Source: Acidobacteriota bacterium
Lineage (GTDB): Bacteria; Acidobacteriota; Terriglobia; Acidiferrales; UBA7541
Length of the DNA: 35,162 nt
Assembly: GCA_003223255.1 (NCBI GenBank)
Contig: QHYJ01000019.1
Coordinates: 1-35,162 of the forward strand
Direction of reading: 5' to 3'
The notes under the pieces were generated by a model, which saw only the letters and a list, made by a program, of their open reading frames with translations, was not told the DNA's origin and searched no databases. A program made the translations under genes and the position numbers. This document shows positions 23,281-31,249 of the stretch, piece after piece. Numbering within the stretch: position 1 is the first letter of the stretch; every line of letters starts with the position of its first letter.

Positions 23281-25377
23281 ATGTCGCAACCATACAGGGA
23301 GGCCTTTCTAAAAGCCCTGGAAAAAACCTACCCAGGTTGGTCGGGCGAACCTCGTTCGACGGAGTCTCGGGCGTCTGAAAGGACCCTGGAAAATGCGACT
23401 AGGCCTTCGGCTGTCGGCTTTATGCCGGGCGCGCCTCAGGCGCCGGCGGACGGAGCGCGCACCGGCCGCGAATCTCGACAAAGACCGCTCGCCCGCCGGG
23501 AACCGTGGGTTTCGAGAATAACGAACAAACGACAGAAGCTCGATCAGCCGAACTCGGTGAATGTCGAAGAAAGCCTCCGTTACTTTTTGCGTTTTCTTCG
23601 CGCCTACTGGGGAAGGATCGCGCTCGCCCTTCTGGGCATGGTTGTGGACGCGGTGCTCGGCGTCATGCGTCCTTGGCCTCTCAAAGTGGTCGTCGATCGC
23701 GTGCTCGCCCACAAACCAAGCCGCGTGCCTCTGATCCACCACTGGCTGGACGCCGCGGCATTCACCAGCATGCAAATCGTGTACGGCTGTTGCGCCGCGG
23801 TGCTCCTCATCGCGGTCATTACTGGCATAATCACTTACTGCTATACCCGTCTTATTGGTAACATCGGCCAGCACTTTGGCTGTGACCTGCGGCGGGACCT
23901 GTTCGCCCACATGCAGCGTCTGTCCCTCCGTTTCCACGACACCCAGAGGACGGGCGACCTCACCACCCGGTTGACCTCCGACATTCAGTCGATTCAAGAC
24001 TGCATTACCAACGGCTTCATCGTTTTCTGCAGCAACACGCTGTTACTAACGGGCATGGCGGTGCTCATGCTCTGGGTCAACTGGAGGTTCGCTCTCGCCA
24101 CTCTCTCGGTCTCCCCGCTGATGTTCTGGCTGGTTTATCGCCACAAGCTGCTCATCAAGCGCGCGACGCGCAAAGCTCGCGCCAGCACAGGACTGCTGGC
24201 CGCTCTTGCCCAGGAAACCCTGGCTTCCATTCGCATCGTGCAAGGCCTGGCACAAGAGGATCAGATCGACGACCGCTTTCAGGTGCAAAGCGAAAACACC
24301 TTGCAGGCGTTCCTCGAGAGCGTACGCTATCAGGCGCGCATCGCGCCGGTAGTGGATTTCTTGTCGGCCGTGGGATTGACCATGGTGATTTGGTACGGGG
24401 CCAGGAGTGTCCTTACGGGCCAGCTCACAACCGGCGATGTGGTCCTTTTCTTTGCTTACGTGAATAACTTCTACAGCCCCATGAAGGCGATTTCGCGCTC
24501 GGCGAATACCTTCACCAAAGCCACTGTAGGCGCCGAGCGCATCGTCGAGGTCTTGCAGTATCGCAGTGAAGTCAGAGACCACAAACGTGCGCGGCCAGCT
24601 CCGCAATTCAAAGGAGCCATCGAGTTTCGGAATGTGTCGTTTGAGTACGAATCAGGCGCCCCAGTTCTCTCTAAGATCAACCTTTCCATCGCGCCGGGAC
24701 AGAAATTGGCGATTGTTGGGGCCACCGGGGCGGGGAAAAGCACGCTGGTGAGCTTGATCCTTCGCTTTTACGACCCTACCGAGGGCGCGGTCGTGATCGA
24801 CGGAGAAGACATTCGGAATTATTCCTTGCAGTCCCTCCGCGAACAGATTGGTTTGGTCCTTCAGGATTCCCTGCTTTTGAGCGGTACCATGCGGGACAAC
24901 ATCGCATTCGGCCGGATGGAGGCAACGGACGAGGAAATGCGTGCCGCAGCCAGGACGGCAAACGCCGACGAGTTCATTCACAGGCTTCCGGATGGCTACG
25001 ATACGCGCGTGGGAGAGAGGGGAACCACTTTATCCGGCGGGCAAAAGCAGCGAATTGCGATCGCCCGCGCCGTGTTGCGCAACGCACCTATTTTGATTCT
25101 CGACGAGCCCACAAGTGGTCTGGATGCCGTCGCCGAGCGCACCGTCATCGACGCGCTCGAACGAGCGTCGGCTGGGCGCACCACCATCATCATCGCTCAC
25201 CGTTTCAGCACCGTGCGCCTGGCAGATCGCATTGTTGTCCTCGAAGACGCTCGCATCGTCGAGGAAGGCACACATGGAGAACTCCTTGCCCGCAACGGCC
25301 GTTATGCGCATCTTTATCGGCTTCAGGTCTCTCCACGCGAGGCCCTCGCGCTTCACACCAGAACCTCCGGTAGCTAA
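23281..25377 (+). CDS. ABC exporter, fused permease-ATPase half-transporter
   Basis: A 698-residue type IV (MsbA/lipid-drug exporter-like) half-transporter working as a dimer in the inner membrane. Residues 1-95 form an unusual polar, probably disordered extension. The six-helix membrane domain spans about 96-420, including LALLGMVVDAVLGVMRPWPL and TLLLTGMAVLMLWVNWRFAL. The ATPase domain follows: Walker A GATGAGKST (480-488), Q-loop LVLQDS, signature LSGGQKQR (584-591), Walker B ILILDEP (604-610) and H-loop His640. All catalytic motifs are intact. ATG 23281 is chosen, though no strong ribosome-binding site is visible. It follows the second kinase gene by 120 bp and probably exports the product of that cluster; the substrate is inferred only from context. 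Confidence 0.93.
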   Translation: MSQPYREAFLKALEKTYPGWSGEPRSTESRASERTLENATRPSAVGFMPGAPQAPADGARTGRESRQRPLARREPWVSRITNKRQKLDQPNSVNVEESLRYFLRFLRAYWGRIALALLGMVVDAVLGVMRPWPLKVVVDRVLAHKPSRVPLIHHWLDAAAFTSMQIVYGCCAAVLLIAVITGIITYCYTRLIGNIGQHFGCDLRRDLFAHMQRLSLRFHDTQRTGDLTTRLTSDIQSIQDCITNGFIVFCSNTLLLTGMAVLMLWVNWRFALATLSVSPLMFWLVYRHKLLIKRATRKARASTGLLAALAQETLASIRIVQGLAQEDQIDDRFQVQSENTLQAFLESVRYQARIAPVVDFLSAVGLTMVIWYGARSVLTGQLTTGDVVLFFAYVNNFYSPMKAISRSANTFTKATVGAERIVEVLQYRSEVRDHKRARPAPQFKGAIEFRNVSFEYESGAPVLSKINLSIAPGQKLAIVGATGAGKSTLVSLILRFYDPTEGAVVIDGEDIRNYSLQSLREQIGLVLQDSLLLSGTMRDNIAFGRMEATDEEMRAAARTANADEFIHRLPDGYDTRVGERGTTLSGGQKQRIAIARAVLRNAPILILDEPTSGLDAVAERTVIDALERASAGRTTIIIAHRFSTVRLADRIVVLEDARIVEEGTHGELLARNGRYAHLYRLQVSPREALALHTRTSGS

Positions 25378-25522
25378 GCCGCCAGACATATCTCATCTCT
25401 GAAGAAAACCGAGAACCGCACTCCCGCTGCTCTGCGCCGGGATTTCTTGGTGGTTCCACGACATCCAGCGAGGCGGGTTCTCTGCTGCTTTCTCCGCGTG
25501 TTTCCGCAGTTTGCGGTTCTGG

Positions 25523-26030
25523 TCATGCCCGTCCTCCCATCGCAAATTGTTCTGCACGGTCAGCAATGTCCCGCATCAGATCCGGCACCGCTTCGAGATA
25601 CCAATACGTGCGGGCTACCTTGCCATGACCAAGGTAGGTCGATAACGCCAGCATGTGTTTGGTGATGAGATCGCGGCCATCCGGACAAATTTGCAGGGCT
25701 CTGACAGCGAAGGCGTGGCGCAAGGAGCGGGGCCTGGGCCAAACGCCTCCAGGTCCGAGCGGCAGGCCGGCTCGCTTCACCGCCCTGCCGAAGGTCTTTT
25801 CCACAGCGATCAGCGAGAGCACTTTCTTCGCAATGACACGAACACAAGGTCGTCGAAGGGAGCACAGGGATGCCATTGCTGGAGATGCCGTTCGAGTCCT
25901 GCCCGTGTCGTCTCATGCGAAGGCACGAGGCGGCTCTTGCGAAATTTGGTGCGTCGAATCACCAGACCATCTGGCGTGATGTAGTCAATTCGCAGCTGGA
26001 TAGCTTCGGACTCGCAGTCCCATGCATGCC
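25523..26030 (-). pseudogene. Tyrosine recombinase (integrase) remnant, frameshifted
   Basis: Two minus-strand frames together give most of a phage/XerC-type catalytic domain. Upstream (about 26030-25850): ESEAIQLRIDYITPDGLVIR and TKFRKSRLVPSHETTRAGLE. Downstream, ending at a stop at 25523-25525: TFGRAVKRAGLPLG, then RPRSLRHAFAVRAL (the catalytic Arg/His region, LRHxFAxR) and LSTYLGHGKVARTYWYLEA with the late His and the Tyr nucleophile. A frame change near 25840-25860 joins them. The whole N-terminal DNA-binding domain is missing. It lies at the right side of the FecR-flanked interval and is a likely trace of how that DNA arrived. The stretch 25378-25522 shows one further short open stretch that I cannot assign. 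Confidence 0.75.
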
Positions 26031-26470
26031 AGCAAAGAGAACAACGTGCTGTAGGTTAACGATTTGTGGCGCTATGATCCGCACTAGCGGATTAAAAGTT
26101 GTCCCGAAGATGGCTTAAGTAGGATCGACGCGCAACAAGTCGAGTGGCCCGGGAATTAGCAGACGGACAGGTGCCCCAGGTTTGGATTGCAAACCCGGGT
26201 CTTATGTGGATTTTTGACCTTCTCCCAGCCTTTCCAAACACCCTGACGTTCACCTCCTCACCTGCAAACCTTTCAACGTGGTTCTGGCCTACAACTCTTT
26301 TTCTTTGCCCGTGTTTAGTAGACTAGAGCAATTCGAATACGCTCGTTCCTCATTCGACAACAGGGAATTGGCCAAACGAATGCTTGAAAAATGAAGTGCT
26401 AGGCTCGGAAGTGAACTCAAGCAACCGGCCCCTGATGGAATGCGTTAAGATCTGACCGAGGTGTGGGAAC
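26031..26470. other. Intergenic stretch without a recognised gene
   Basis: No frame here has convincing protein character. A 60-codon plus-strand frame (26144-26326) lacks a ribosome-binding site and similarity that I recognise. The region lies between the recombinase remnant and the second FecR-domain gene and probably holds that gene's promoter, which I could not place with confidence. Confidence 0.4.
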
Positions 26471-26491
26471 GCGGCAGAGAAGCGCTGCCGC
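26471..26491 (+). promoter_or_regulatory. Leader hairpin just upstream of the second FecR-domain gene
   Basis: GCGGCAG (26471-26477) pairs with CTGCCGC (26485-26491) around a 7-nt loop. It ends ten bases before the AGGAGAG ribosome-binding site (26501-26507). The first FecR paralogue also has 7-bp-stem hairpins shortly before its ribosome-binding site, so a shared leader feature is possible. Confidence 0.35.
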
Positions 26492-26515
26492 AGGTATTTC
26501 AGGAGAGAGCAGGCC

Positions 26516-28774
26516 ATGAAGAAGAATCTGTGGAAATGGACGAGTTTGGTGAGCGTGGCGCTGGCGGTATTTTTCTTCGCCCCCCAGCGTGCCGCCGCCG
26601 ATGAAGACGATCCCCCCAGCCGCGTCGCGCGGCTTGCGTACGCGAGCGGCAACGTTTCTTTCAATCCGGCCGGAACCGACGACTGGGTCACTGCGGTGGT
26701 GAACCGCCCGATGACCACGGGCGACAAACTTTGGGCGGACGATGGCGCACGTGCGGAGTTGCATCTCGGCTACGCGACGGTCCGGCTTTCAGATCATACC
26801 GGCTTTTCGTTTTTGAACTTGACCGACGATGTGACGCAATTGCGCTTGACCGAAGGCACGCTGAACATTCGCGTGCGTCATCTCGGCGACGATGAGACCT
26901 TCGAAGTCGATACTCCAAACCTTGCCTTTTCTATTTTGCGACCTGGCAGTTACCGCGTCAGCGTGAATGAAGCCGGCGAAGCTACTGTCGTAGCGGTTCG
27001 CGATGGCCAGGGAGAAGTCACCGGTGGCGGCTCTGCCTATACCATTCGCGCGCGCGAAGAAGGCGTTTTTAACGGGGTAGATCAGTTGGATGCTGACATC
27101 GAACGCGCTCGCGCAGATGAGGATGACTTCGATCACTGGTGCATGGACCGCGACCGCCGCGAAGAGCATTCGATTTCTTCCCGCTACGTTTCCGATGACG
27201 TGGTGGGCTATCAGGACCTCGATGATTATGGCGGCTGGCGACCCGTGCCGGAATACGGCAACGTGTGGTTCCCGCATACCACCGTGGTCGGCTGGGCGCC
27301 GTATCGCTACGGCCACTGGGTGTGGATCGCACCGTGGGGTTGGACCTGGGTCGACGATGCGCCTTGGGGATTCGCTCCCTTCCACTATGGCCGCTGGGTC
27401 GTTGTGGGCGGCGTGTGGGGTTGGGTACCGTGTCCGCCGCGGCCGGCCGTAGTTACGGTTGCTTACGTTCGCCCGGTGTACGCGCCGGCGCTCGTGGCTT
27501 GGGTTGGCGGTGCACATTGGGGCGTTGGCGTCGCGGTTGGAGGCGCGCCGGCAGCTGGCGTAGCCTGGTTCCCCCTGGGGCCGCGTGACGTGTACTGCCC
27601 GTCGTATCACGTCAGCCACACGTATGTGACCAACGTCAACGTTTCGAACACCACAATCATCAACCGAACGCAAGTGACCAACGTCTACAACAACGTTTAC
27701 GTGAATAAGACGGTGAACGTCACCAACGTGACGTATCAAAACCAGACGGCACCAAATGCGGTGACGGCGGTTTCGCACCAGGCATTCGTTTCTGCACAAC
27801 CCGTACACAACAATATGATTCGCGTAGCACAGAGAGAAGTAGTTTCCGCGCCGGTTGCGCCGATCGCGCCGGCAGTAGCTCCGCAACAGCGCAGCGTCCT
27901 GGGCGCTGGGGCAGAAGCCCGTGTGCGGCCCCCAGCCCCGGCTCTGAGTCGTCCGGTGGTGGCCAGAATGGCGCCGCCGCCGGCTCCCGTGTCTTTCGCG
28001 AAGCAGCAGGAAATCGTGCGCGAGAATGGCGGCAGGCCTCCGGCGATTTCGCAGATTCGGCTGGCGCAGCCGGAAAATGCTCAGGTGGCGCGTCCCAACA
28101 TTAAGATGGCGCCACCGATCCGGCAGGCTCCCGCACAGAACGCGCCAACAACCCGAGCGGACGTGCAGCAAAATAATTCGAATCGGCCCAACCAAGCTCC
28201 GGCCCAGAATGCTCCAACGCCCAGGTCTGACATGCAACCCGGCAATTCGAATCGCCCCGGTCCGGCGAACAATTCAAATTCACCGAACCAAGCGGGCCGG
28301 CCGGGGAATGCGCCCGTTAATCCCAGGGCCTACAACGATCGTCCACCTTCTTCGCGGCCAGGCGACGCGGGCAACGTCAGCCCGCAACTCGAGCAGAGGC
28401 AGCAGCAGCAACTTCAAGAATTGCGCCTGAAGCAAGATCAGGAACGACAGAGAATCGAACAACAACAGGTGCAACAGCGACAGAGGCTGGAACAAAACGC
28501 CAATGCGCAAAGACCGCCTCGGGCCGATCAACCTCAGCAACAGCAAGCCGATCGACAGCAGGAAATGGATCAACGCCGCCAACAGCAGGTTGAACAAAAA
28601 CAGCAACAGCTCGAAGAAAAGCAACAGCGACAATTGCAACAAGTTGAACAAAAACACGATCAACAGCAAGAGAAGCTGGAGCAAAGACAGCACCAAGAAC
28701 GTCAGAAGCAGGAAAAGCCGGCAAAGCAAGACAAACCGTCAAAATCGGAAAAGCCTGACAAGCCGCACCACTGA
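26516..28774 (+). CDS. Secreted FecR-domain / W-Y-G-rich (DUF6600-like) protein with a Gln-rich tail
   Basis: A 752-residue exported paralogue of 14997-17270. A signal peptide (about 1-28, ending AAA) precedes a FecR-like domain (VARLAYASGNVSFNPAGTDD, RPMTTGDKLWADDGARAELH, FEVDTPNLAFSILRPGSYRV). The aromatic domain follows (PEYGNVWFPHTTVVGWAPYR, WGWTWVDDAPWGFAPFHYGR, GVWGWVPCPP). An Asn/Thr/Val-rich stretch (about 370-415: VTNVNVSNTTIINRTQVTNV) resembles surface beta-strand repeats. Then come PAQN/SNRP near-repeats and, from about residue 620, a Gln/Glu/Lys/Arg-rich stretch that should form a long charged coiled coil ending in a Lys-rich KPDKPHH tail. ATG 26516 has AGGAGAG eight bases upstream. 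The paralogue ends in Gly runs instead, so the conserved front carries different tails. Confidence 0.88.
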   Translation: MKKNLWKWTSLVSVALAVFFFAPQRAAADEDDPPSRVARLAYASGNVSFNPAGTDDWVTAVVNRPMTTGDKLWADDGARAELHLGYATVRLSDHTGFSFLNLTDDVTQLRLTEGTLNIRVRHLGDDETFEVDTPNLAFSILRPGSYRVSVNEAGEATVVAVRDGQGEVTGGGSAYTIRAREEGVFNGVDQLDADIERARADEDDFDHWCMDRDRREEHSISSRYVSDDVVGYQDLDDYGGWRPVPEYGNVWFPHTTVVGWAPYRYGHWVWIAPWGWTWVDDAPWGFAPFHYGRWVVVGGVWGWVPCPPRPAVVTVAYVRPVYAPALVAWVGGAHWGVGVAVGGAPAAGVAWFPLGPRDVYCPSYHVSHTYVTNVNVSNTTIINRTQVTNVYNNVYVNKTVNVTNVTYQNQTAPNAVTAVSHQAFVSAQPVHNNMIRVAQREVVSAPVAPIAPAVAPQQRSVLGAGAEARVRPPAPALSRPVVARMAPPPAPVSFAKQQEIVRENGGRPPAISQIRLAQPENAQVARPNIKMAPPIRQAPAQNAPTTRADVQQNNSNRPNQAPAQNAPTPRSDMQPGNSNRPGPANNSNSPNQAGRPGNAPVNPRAYNDRPPSSRPGDAGNVSPQLEQRQQQQLQELRLKQDQERQRIEQQQVQQRQRLEQNANAQRPPRADQPQQQQADRQQEMDQRRQQQVEQKQQQLEEKQQRQLQQVEQKHDQQQEKLEQRQHQERQKQEKPAKQDKPSKSEKPDKPHH

Positions 28775-28798
28775 GAACAAAGCAATTTCAATTCTGTC

Positions 28799-28841
28799 GG
28801 GCGGGCGTTCGCGAAACGTGGAGCGGCCCGCCCCTTTTTTT
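28799..28841 (+). terminator. Rho-independent terminator after the second FecR-domain gene
   Basis: GGGCGGGC (28799-28806) pairs with GCCCGCCC (28826-28833), followed within two bases by seven T (28835-28841). It lies 25 bp after the stop codon and should separate this gene from cofE. Confidence 0.88.
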
Positions 28842-29002
28842 GCTTACCGGGCCTTGGCGTTCTCTTTGCTGAAGCCGGGTTCCGTTTTTTTTGGTGTGAC
28901 GAGGCCGGGGCGTGGAAGGTAAATCCTCCCTTTTTTGGGGCTGGCGGAGTTTCGCGCGTGAAAGATCGCTGCGGGTCGCGTAGTATTTTTTCAGCCACAC
29001 CC

Positions 29003-29803
29003 ATGAAGAGAGCTTTCCGAAAAAAAAGGCAGTTGCGGGCCGGCGGACGGAACGTTCCGGAATTGCGGTTGTTCGCCATTCCAGGGCTGCCGGAGATTGG
29101 AAAGGGCGAGAACTTGGCCGAACGGATCACTGTGGCTGCGAAAAAGGCTGGATTACGATTCGAAAATGGCGACGTGCTCGTGGTTGCGCAGAAAATTGTT
29201 TCGAAGGCAGAAAGCTCGGTGGTGTCGCTGGCGACGGTAAAACCGTCGGCGAAGGCGGAAGCACTCGCCGCGCAATTGAAAAAAGATGCGCGCGCGATGG
29301 AAGTGGTTTTGCGGGAGTCGCGGCGCATTCTTCGCAGCGAGCGCGTGCTGATTGCGGAAACCCATCATGGTTTTGTTTGCGCGAACGCAGGCGTCGACCA
29401 TTCGAACGTGCCCGGAGAGGATGTGGTGACGCTGCTTCCGCGCGATCCCGATGGCTCGGCAGAAAAACTGGCGGAGGAATTACGCAAGAAAACCGGAAAG
29501 CAGGTTGCGATCATCCTCAGCGATACCTTTGGCCGTCCATGGCGCCTGGGGCTGACGAATGTCGCCATTGGCGCGTCGGGGCTGCCGGTGCTCTTGGATT
29601 TGCGCGGAACACGGGATAGAGAAGGGAAGCCGTTGACGGCGACGGTCCTCGCTGTGGCGGATGAGGTTGCTGCCGCCGCAGGTCTCCTCATGGGCAAGGC
29701 CGAAGGCATTCCCGCCGTGCTGATTCGCGGTTATCGCTACAAGCCCGCCTCTCAGAAAGCTGCAAGCATCATCCGGCCCGCCGACGAGGACCTCTTCCGC
29801 TAG
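29003..29803 (+). CDS. cofE: Coenzyme F420-0:L-glutamate ligase (CofE/FbiB N-terminal type)
   Basis: This 266-residue cytoplasmic enzyme adds L-glutamate residues to F420-0 using GTP. Family motifs are plain: LRLFAIPGLPEIGKGENLAE (21-40), GDVLVVAQKIVSKAESS (56-72), ETHHGFVCANAGVDHSNVPG (119-138), LLPRDPDGSA (144-153), and ILSDTFGRPWRLGLTNVAIG (171-190). No C-terminal nitroreductase domain is present, unlike mycobacterial FbiB, so it is the stand-alone archaeal-like form. The start is uncertain: ATG 29003 gives a basic leader of about 15 residues before the conserved part, no ribosome-binding site is evident, and a GTG at 28958 is also in frame. cofD lies downstream at 31250, separated by two unrelated loci. 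Confidence 0.92.
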   Translation: MKRAFRKKRQLRAGGRNVPELRLFAIPGLPEIGKGENLAERITVAAKKAGLRFENGDVLVVAQKIVSKAESSVVSLATVKPSAKAEALAAQLKKDARAMEVVLRESRRILRSERVLIAETHHGFVCANAGVDHSNVPGEDVVTLLPRDPDGSAEKLAEELRKKTGKQVAIILSDTFGRPWRLGLTNVAIGASGLPVLLDLRGTRDREGKPLTATVLAVADEVAAAAGLLMGKAEGIPAVLIRGYRYKPASQKAASIIRPADEDLFR

Positions 29804-29940
29804 AGCTGGTTTGCAAGACGGAGGCCTACAGGTTCACATGGAATGAAGAAGTAGAGGTGTTGTCCGGAATTGACGGCACGATTGCAGCCCGGTATCCATG
29901 AGGCAACACGGGGTGAAACTTAGTTGTATGAGGAGAAAAA

Positions 29941-30321
29941 ATGACTCGTAGAAGCCTGTGGATCGTAGCCGCTCTTGCGCTTATGATCCTCGTTCCCATC
30001 CAGCCCGCTCATGCCCAGTGCACTCCGCTGACGTTGACCGTGAACGGGAGTAGCAGCGTCACGCTAAGCCCGGGGAGCACGCTGATGATCGCCGGAAGCA
30101 TCAGTAATTGCGGCACACAGACGGCGAACATCGTGGGGACTCTCACCATCACGCGCAATGGAATGACGCTGGCCACGTATTCCAATACGTACGTGGTGGC
30201 AGCCGGACAAACGAAACTCGTCAGTACTTCGTTCATCGTGCCTAACGATCCTGGCGTGTACGTCGGGACGGTCACGACCAGCAATGGCGGTTCGGCCACG
30301 GTCACGGTCACGGTCACCTGA
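29941..30321 (+). CDS. Small secreted beta-sandwich protein
   Basis: A 126-residue protein with a textbook Sec signal peptide (MTRRSLWIVAALALMILVPI, cleavage after AHA near residue 25). The mature part has two Cys (after AQ, and in SNCGTQ) that could form a disulfide, and alternating Thr/Val strands typical of a CARDB- or Ig-like fold: LTLTVNGSSSVTLSPGSTLM, GTLTITRNGMTLATYSNTYV and VSTSFIVPNDPGVYVGTVTT. It ends in a TVTVTVT strand, encoded by tandem CGGTCA hexamers (about 30298-30315). AGGAG stands just upstream of the ATG. Function unknown; it is probably an extracytoplasmic adhesion or accessory domain protein, inserted between cofE and cofD without an obvious link. Confidence 0.8.
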   Translation: MTRRSLWIVAALALMILVPIQPAHAQCTPLTLTVNGSSSVTLSPGSTLMIAGSISNCGTQTANIVGTLTITRNGMTLATYSNTYVVAAGQTKLVSTSFIVPNDPGVYVGTVTTSNGGSATVTVTVT

Positions 30322-30377
30322 TGACCGCGGCAACGCAACCACAAATCAGGGAGTGAGTTCTCGTTCGAGGAGCAAGG

Positions 30378-30403
30378 GGAGTGCGCGCCTGCCCAGCACT
30401 CCT
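30378..30403. terminator. Stem-loop between convergent loci, possible terminator
   Basis: GGAGTGC (30378-30384) pairs with GCACTCC (30397-30403), and flanking GG/CC-rich bases can extend the stem imperfectly. It separates the secreted-protein gene from the convergent hydrolase relic. No good T-run follows, so efficiency is doubtful. Confidence 0.35.
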
Positions 30404-30429
30404 CCCCTTAGCCTGCGGCTCAGGGCTGG

Positions 30430-30735
30430 TTAGTCTGCGGCGCTGCCCGCCGATTTAGTTGCGCCCGAAAGATTCGCCTTAAAGAAGGAAGCTAGCTTTG
30501 AGACGGCTTCGCCTACGCATTGAGGAATGTCGTACAGGGACATGTGGTTTGCCCCTTCCACCACATGATAATTTTTGTTCTTGCTTGCCGCACGCTTGTA
30601 CAAATCATCGCTCATCCATTTACCGATTCCCGCCACACTCCCTGCCACGATCTGCAAAGGCTGGGTACTCCAAAACGGGAATGGCATCTGCCGATTTGAT
30701 GTTGTTGTCCCACCCATTGCGGAACATCGAACCAA
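30430..30735 (-). pseudogene. Alpha/beta hydrolase relic, C-terminal part
   Basis: The frame carries the C-terminal end of an alpha/beta hydrolase: STQPLQIVAGSVAGIGKWMS, then DDLYKRAASKNKNYHVVEGA and NHMSLYDIPQCVGEAVSKL, where the His of ANHMSLYD would be the catalytic base. The preceding residues are out of frame. A stretch [20 protein letters not shown] in a different frame (about 30675-30745) belongs to the same protein but is cut short, so a central segment that should hold the lid and acid residue is deleted. Together with 30739-31110 this is one dead gene. Confidence 0.7.
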
Positions 30736-30738
30736 TAT

Positions 30739-31110
30739 TTACGTTACCGTTCCAACCGCTTTGATTCGACGGTCGTTGATCGCTACATTGGCCGTATAGC
30801 CTCCGCCCGCGCAAATGCCCATGGCTCCGATTCTGCCGCTATCCACATACGGAAGTGTCGTCAGATAATCGATCACCGCGCTGATGTCTTCCGTTCTGAT
30901 GTAAGGATTTTCCAGTTGGCGCGGCTCGCCCGTGCTTTCACCCTGGTAGGAAGCGTCAAAAGCAATGGTGACGAACCCTTCTTCCGCGAGGGCCGCTCTC
31001 GAAGTCGGATATGAGAGCACGAGCCAGTTCACCCGCGAATACAAACGCCTCTTCGGTGAGCCGCCCATGCGCGACGTCAGATCCCGACGCCTCTCCGGCT
31101 CTTCTGCCAC
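30739..31110 (-). pseudogene. Alpha/beta hydrolase relic, N-terminal part
   Basis: Convincing sequence starts near [20 protein letters not shown] (about 31005) and continues through [20 protein letters not shown] to [20 protein letters not shown]. The nucleophile-elbow motif reads GICAGGGY, with Cys where Ser is usual, as in dienelactone-hydrolase-like relatives. The first 35 codons ([17 protein letters not shown]) do not look like the true N-terminus, which is lost. The frame stops after KAVGTVT at 30739, but homologous sequence continues in another frame. Substrate unknown; the gene appears dead. Confidence 0.7.
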
Positions 31111-31249
31111 TAACCGCTGAGCAGAGTGCAGAACCGTCGCCGTCCGGATTGTCGGAAATTACCGGAAAACTGGCGAAGGCCCGGTCCCTCGTGTCCCTCG
31201 GACTCCGCTGTGTTAAATTCTTTGCGTTCTTTGACCTTGGCCTGCTTGC

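Noticed and set aside
26789-28237. A 482-codon minus-strand frame opposite the second FecR-domain gene
   Set aside because: Low-complexity His/Arg/Val composition mirrors the plus-strand gene, and no start signal is present.
30298-30320. Short tandem CGGTCA repeat at the end of the secreted-protein gene
   Set aside because: It encodes the TVTVTVT terminal strand and stays in frame; too short to call a regulatory or variable repeat.
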